A stretch of DNA of 64,000 bases, taken from the NCBI GenBank assembly GCA_025093555.1, contig JAIWNF010000037.1, positions 1-64,000 on the forward strand, in the 5' to 3' direction. Made by a program: the position numbers and the translations under genes. Within the stretch, counting starts at the first letter, position 1. The number at the start of each line of letters is the position of its first letter. This DNA comes from Circinella umbellata. Taxonomy: Eukaryota; Mucoromycota; Mucoromycetes; Mucorales; Lichtheimiaceae. Shown here in pieces: positions 58,480 through 64,000 of the stretch. A model generated the notes under the pieces. The model had not been told where the DNA came from. It saw nothing but the letters and a program-made list of their open reading frames with translations, and searched no databases.

Positions 58480-61170
58480 TTACATACGCTTCATTCCTGG
58501 ATTTTGAGGCATATATCCACCCGTATTTGGAAGAGGACCTTGATCATTAGCTGGTTTTGCTGTACTACATTTCATACATTGGAATCTGGAAGCAAAGTTA
58601 TGCGAGTTACATGATGGACTAATTTAAGAGAATAAAGAATAATGTTTAGCAATTCTCGTCTTTTGTTTTACCTTTCCCCCCATCTCTTTTTATGTTAAAT
58701 AACTTACCAATACCAATCTCCTGCTCGGAAAGGTGCATTAGCACCACTTTGTGGACCATAACCATAAGTACCTGTAGGTGCTGGGGGTTGGTGTTGTTGA
58801 TGTTGTTGTTGTTGATATCCTCCTTGGGCTCCATATCCATAATTTGAATCATAACCTCCATTTCCTGATCCTGGGGGTGGAGGTGGGGGTGCTCCATAAC
58901 TTGGTTGTTGAGGATTATAAGGAGGTCGAGTGGTTGGATTTGGATTAGGTGTGTGACAACGGAAACATGCTGTTCGAGATGCAAAATTTTGGAAACCACA
59001 AGCAGGATTAGGACAATACCAATCACCAGGTCGGAAAGTAATAGGTGGACGATGATAACCTCCACCTCCTACAGCTGCATGTGGATGAGGAGGAGGACCT
59101 CCACTACCAGCACCACCTTGTGGACGATAAGTACCACATTTCAAACATTGAACACGAGAAGCATAATTGTGGAAATTACATTGATAATTAGGACACATCC
59201 AATCACCAGGAGTAAAGTTGGGAGGTGTATTACCACCACCACCACCGTGGGGTGGAGGACCACCGTGATGACCACCATGTTGTTGTGGAGGCATACCTGG
59301 AGGACCAGGTGGTGCTTGTGGATTTTCTGTATTACACTTGAAGCAATGACGTCTTGAAGCAAAATTATGGAAAGCACAGTTGGGACAATTCCAATCACCT
59401 GGACGCAATGGACGAGCCTTGACATGAGCTGGGAAAGGAACAAGCATACTACCAGCAGCTTCAATGACACGTTCACTACTAGGAGATACTTCAACAGCAC
59501 GATCCCCCAAACATCGACCATTCAATGATAAAGCACGCATAGCATCATTGTGTGCATGAAAAACGACAAATCCAGACAAATTGGGTTTTGAAGAATCATT
59601 GGTTTGAATCATATAAGTAGCTGTAGGTCGTAATCCATTCGATGAAAACCATGCTTCCAATTCACCTTGTGTCACTTCATAAGGTAAACCTGCCAAATGG
59701 ACCACCTTGGACTCCTCTTTTTTAAATTGTTGCAAATCCGCATTGGTATCAATAGCATGAACGAATACATCAGGATGACCAAAGTCAGTCAAATATCGAA
59801 TCACATTCACAGTTGTCAAACAGGTATTTAAACCGGCTGATTTATCGGTCACACGATCCACATGGAATGTTTCACATAAATCTTTCAATGACATGGAACG
59901 TAATACAACTTCACGATGATGAACTTGCCAACGTTGAATTTCTTGTTTCAAATCAAACATACGACAAAAGGAAAGATAAGGAGGTAATTCAATATTTTTA
60001 TCGCGTGCTTCACGTGGTAATTGTATCCGCAAAGTCCAACCACCGTGAGTAACAAAACAAAATGAAAGTTGTTTGGCTTCAATTTCTTTTTGAATATATT
60101 CATCCAATCTGTTGATAGCACTTTGTAAAGTACCCGCTGAATCCAAAGTTTCTGTTGTAATGCCAGTCACTTGAGTACAATAATCTGTCATGGGAGTTGA
60201 TTCAGGTTTAACATAAATTTGTTCGGTATGAATTACTTCCATTTTTGATGTATCAATAACAACAAAGGCGAGTTCTATATATATAAATATAAAAGAAAAG
60301 ATAGAAAAAGAATCCACGGAGTGAAGATTTTGTTAAAAAAAGATAAAGAGGAAAAAATTAGTATTTTTTGTTGTTTGATTCATAAAGAAAAAAAAAGTTA
60401 TATAGGAATATTTGAATTGATTTTACTCCTCCTTACCAATAACCTCTGAATTCTCCTGAATTAACACCGCCAGCCAGCCAGCACATACACAAATTACACA
60501 ATCACAAAGAAAGATAAGAAAAGAAGCAAACAATTAGAAAAAAACAACACGCACAACAACAAAGAAAAAGAAGAAAAAAAAGAACATTGTAAACCTAAAA
60601 TAAAATAAAATAATAAAAATAAAATAGTAGCTGTACCTTAGTCACTTGAACTGCGGAAGGATTTGCAACATTCTCATCACACGTCGCTGACACGTTAAGA
60701 ACAATGAGTCGATTGAATGGAACCACTGAGTCTACTGGTGATTTTGATGTTGTTGTTGTTGTTGCATTGGCAGTAGGTGTTTCCTTATTTTCAGTAGTAG
60801 TATTAGTAGTAGCTTGAGTTTCATTCACTTGTTCTTTAGCAGTTGTTGCTTCTGTCGATTCTACTACTGTTTGTTCATTTTTAATATTATTATTATCATT
60901 TTGTTGTTGTTCTGCATCTTCAGCTTTAGTTGTAGCATTAATTGAAACTGCTGCAACACCAGATTCAGTTCCAGTGGTATCTTGTTGTTGTTGTTGTTGT
61001 TGTTGTTCTACTTCTTCTTCTACTTTAGTATCTTCCATCTTGTTATTTTCATCATTAATTTGTTCTTGTTCTGTTTGTTGTTTTTTTGATTGGTCTTCAC
61101 GATCAACATTATCTTCTAAATCATCAACTTTACGTTTACGTTCATTATTATTAACTGTTGTTTGCTCCAT
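58480..61170 (-). CDS. RNA-binding protein: catalytically dead ERI1-like exonuclease fold, RRM and four RanBP2 zinc fingers (Nrp1-like)
   Basis: Model: complement of 58480-58618, 58708-60274, 60437-60455 and 60637-61170, giving 752 aa with a 19-nt exon. A low-complexity acidic/Gln/Thr N-terminus precedes an exonuclease-like domain (about 155-350). LIVLNVSATCDEN aligns with the DEDDh motif but has Asn/Ser for Asp/Glu. FVTHGGWTLRIQLP and the segment after LKDLCETF also lack the later acids and the catalytic His. An RRM follows (about 377-455: VVHLAGLPYEV, LSGFVVFH). Four C-x-C-x-C-x-C RanBP2 fingers come last (PGDWNCPNCAFHNFASR and similar, the last across the final intron). Yeast Nrp1, a stress-granule protein, has a comparable RRM plus RanBP2 layout (recalled). 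A role in RNA binding without cleavage is inferred. Confidence 0.87.
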
Positions 61171-63890
61171 GTTTGATTGTTTATTTTTTTTAAGTCCTTC
61201 AGTAAAGCAAGAGAGAGAGTGATAAAAAAAATTAAAGGGTAGAGGAGAAAAGGGGGGGGGGTTGGATTATGAAATCAACTCAAAAGGTAGTAGGGCACTT
61301 TCAAGTTTGTGGCTTGTGATTTTTTTTCTGTAATCCGATTTGTTGGAAAAAAGAACTGTAAGTTTTTTTTCCACTACACACATACGTAATTACTATTTAG
61401 TTAAATAGAGTTGTTTAATATAAACAAATTTGATTAAGTGACGAAGAGGATAATATAATACAATATATATATATCACGAACATTTTTATAGTATGAGAAA
61501 ATACTATCATTCGAGATACAAATGTATAATTTGAAATTCTTCATAGTATATGTTAAAGTACATATAAATATCGTCTCCCACTCGGTTATATCATCATAAA
61601 CATCAGCACTATCACAATATGAAATCATTCTTTTTTGGACGTATTTAATTTGTTCTTTTTCCAGTGGATCTTTCCAGTTCTTTAACAATATTAATATAAA
61701 AGATTATTCTCCCACGTATCAAAATGAACAGTTCTACGTATTCAATGGAAGAGCTATTATAAAAGAATATTAATTACATTTCTGTTTTATTAATAGAAGC
61801 CTCTTGAATAGATTGACTATCCTCGAACTACTTCTGATCGATTAAACGTTGATATAAAGAAACGTAAATATTTCTTCATTGTTCTTTGTTCACATGAAAA
61901 CTAAAAGGCAAATTCAATTACGAGTATAAGGATCATCACACCAAAAAATGCTTTAATAAATTTGAATACTTTTTAGAGTATTGAAAACTGTCCTCATTCA
62001 TACCATAGAGGCCTAACTACGACATTGTCAAATATTCTCTCTAGTTTTTTGTTTGGCTAATTGGACCAACTTCTTAACCTACTGTACGTATAATATGTTA
62101 TGTCTATTATTTAAAATGACATTTAGTGATAGTAGGCATACCATACTACTTTGAGCCAATAAACAAAAATGTTTTTATGAATACGTATAAGAGCTTATTT
62201 TTCAGTCTTTTTTATTGAGACAATTTGTGCATTACGAACATACTCTTTGCAATCCACATTTTGTGATAGTAACATACAGATTATATATATAGTATACAAA
62301 ACAAAGATGTATTTTATTGATTGAGGAATGATGTCAAAATTTTCAATGTTTTCGTTTACATTGAAGCGTTACTTGTCGTAATAAAGAGCTTCGTTATATG
62401 AAATTGATATGATTTATGCTAAGAAAATATAGTAAAGGTTATAATTAACTTAATAATTATAGATAAATGGTATGTGGGAGTTCTAATATTCAGGAATGTT
62501 ACGTCTGAAACCACAAAAAGAGAAGTCTTAATAAAATTACTAAATGAAAATCAAATGAAAGGATTTATTTATAAAAGATAATTTATTTAAAAGACAAGAC
62601 AAAGTTAAAGATAAAACTTAAGGGAAAATAGAACTTAAGGTAAAAGAGAACTGAAGAAAAGAAATTTTAGAGTGAAAAAGGTCGAGTATTTATACTATTT
62701 GCTTTTGTAAAAATAGTCAATAGCTTTCGTGAAAATAGTCATTAGCTATTGTGAGAATGATCACTAGCTTTAGTAAAAGATTGCAATTGCTCTTGTAAGA
62801 AGCAGCAATTGCGAAAAGAATCAAAAGTGGGATCCAATAAAATGGCGCAATGGGTTTTTTATACTGTAATAAGAATATTTGATGATAACATGTGACTATA
62901 ATCAATAATACTAATGATAAGGAAAGAGATAAAAAATAATAATAATGCTATTTATAATGGGGATTATACTAATATTGGAGATAATATATATGAGGAAAGA
63001 GAAAAAAAGGTTGGGTAACGGTATTGCACGTTACAACATCTTTCAAAACACACAGACTTTTATATGTATAATCACGAGATGTTAACAGCAGCGTACATAA
63101 AATAAATTCTTGTTTACGTATCTATAAATTTGAAAATGGCGATTAGAATCAAACAATAAACGAACATGCTTCTATAAAGGTTCTGGTACTTGAGAATATT
63201 TAATACAGTAAGTTATTACTGTAATAAAACAATTATAAAGGATTGTAATAGTGTTGTATACAACTTACAATGACTTCATAATTAATGACAGTCCTTTATT
63301 ACGTATATATATATATATATATATATAGATATATATATATTTAAATATAACAAATCACCAAATTATGTTCCCTAACATTTTGATATTTCTTGAGTTGTAC
63401 AAATACTTTTAAACGTAATTAAAGAAGTCCGTCTTCCTTGTATTGATATTGCTTGATGACTGCATCAGTATATCATTTCATTAACAGCAAACAAGATCAT
63501 TTATTTTATTGTCATTATTCGTCATTATTAACAAATTGGAAGACTATATCTATGTATCCACGCGTACTGATATATCCTGCGTGCGATAAAGATCTAATAA
63601 TACAAATGAAGAGTATATTTTATTTCAATAAACTTTAATTCAAATTTGTTCTTTTGGGTCTTATTTCCTATCTTTTTTTCTTATTACTTTCTATGAATAT
63701 AACTTACATAGATATGTACGTGAGAGAATATCTGACCATTATGTACGTCTTAAAATAGATGTATGTACTTTTCTTTATTTCAAATAAATGAAAGTTTTAT
63801 ATGGTACGTAGACAATACTTATTGGTAGGAATAGTCGGTTTTAGAAAACTTTTTTATTTTTCATAAAACAAAATAAAGAATAAGTCAATT
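61171..63890. other. Long AT-rich intergenic region
   Basis: No gene was supported. A G9 run (61252-61260) lies just upstream of the RNA-binding protein. Four degenerate phrases of the type AATAGTCAATAGCTTTCGTG repeat at 62712-62775. A (TA)n run spans 63306-63342. Short frames at 61434-61688 and 63453-63638 look random. Confidence 0.55.
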
Positions 63891-64000
63891 TCATTCACTG
63901 TTGTTCAAATATGAAAAGTTGTGTTCGAAATTTGGTTCTGGTTGCTCTGGTTGCTCTGGAGGTTCTGGAGGTTCTGGAGGTTCTGGATTTTTCCCATGGT
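63891..64000 (-). CDS. C-terminal end of a proline/glutamate-repeat protein, cut by the window edge
   Basis: The minus strand from the window edge reads an open frame with a PEP repeat: PEP three times, then PEQ twice, then PEP, followed by NFEHNFSYLNNSE and a TGA at 63891-63893. The underlying DNA is a 9-bp tandem repeat (GGTTCTGGA and GGTTGCTCT variants). Only 36 codons are inside the window, so neither gene nor family is certain. The natural-looking tail and stop favour a real 3' end. Confidence 0.4.
   Translation of the reverse strand, partial: HGKNPEPPEPPEPPEQPEQPEPNFEHNFSYLNNSE

Noticed and set aside
58646..59521. Val/Leu/His-rich frames inside the RanBP2 zinc-finger exon
   Set aside because: Out-of-phase readings of the Gly/Pro-rich linker; the zinc-finger frame is clearly the coding one.

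Overview
The window looks like nuclear DNA of an early-diverging fungus, most likely a Mucoromycota (Mucorales-type) mould. It is strongly AT-rich. Its genes are broken by many 45-120 nt GT-AG introns, including 13-28 nt micro-exons. The gene content is fungal: Tvp18, Pop4, Rfc1, LIM-RhoGAP, secreted GH5 mannanase, KRE2-type mannosyltransferase and ENA-type P-ATPase. DIRS, Crypton and MULE transposons are all present. The species assignment is inference, since no rRNA or marker gene is in the window.

Left part (1-22.1 kb) is a transposon graveyard. After 3 kb of gene-free DNA, a DIRS-type tyrosine-recombinase retrotransposon (3114-12106) sits in a 34-bp tandem repeat. It keeps its inverted repeats and internal complementary region, but its genes carry frameshifts and a stop. 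Its gag gene is also split by a nested Crypton (about 3962-8633) whose recombinase gene looks intact. Next come a decayed KRE2/MNT1 mannosyltransferase (about 12.5-13.4 kb), a broken ENA-like P-type ATPase with DKTGT changed to NKTGT (13.8-16.3 kb), a complete MULE (16446-20147) coding for a transposase fused to an OTU cysteine protease, and a truncated WD40 gene (20.2-22.1 kb). The ATPase and the WD40 gene point away from each other and both lack their 5' ends where they meet the MULE.

Middle part (22-41 kb) has ordinary genes spaced by long AT-rich gaps: a HAD phosphatase, a class I O-methyltransferase, two tandem F-box/LRR genes (the second with a TPR-like N-terminus, Pof3/Dia2 style), and a secreted GH5 endo-beta-mannanase with two introns holding simple repeats. 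The stretch 35.7-40.8 kb holds only short degenerate reading frames.

Right part (40.8-64 kb) is housekeeping: RNase P/MRP subunit POP4, a LIM-LIM-C1-RhoGAP regulator with a GC-AG intron, the Golgi membrane protein TVP18 (nine or ten tiny exons) divergent from the 19-exon clamp-loader large subunit RFC1, and a convergent RNA-binding protein with four RanBP2 zinc fingers, an RRM and an ERI1-like exonuclease fold that has lost its catalytic acids. A proline/glutamate-repeat C-terminus enters from the right edge.

Exon joins were built by hand from splice consensus, reading-frame phase and protein-family continuity. The nine spliced models presented as intact sum to a multiple of three; the MULE does so only after allowing one missing base near 18,498. 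Fragments called pseudogenes were joined by family similarity recalled, not searched.
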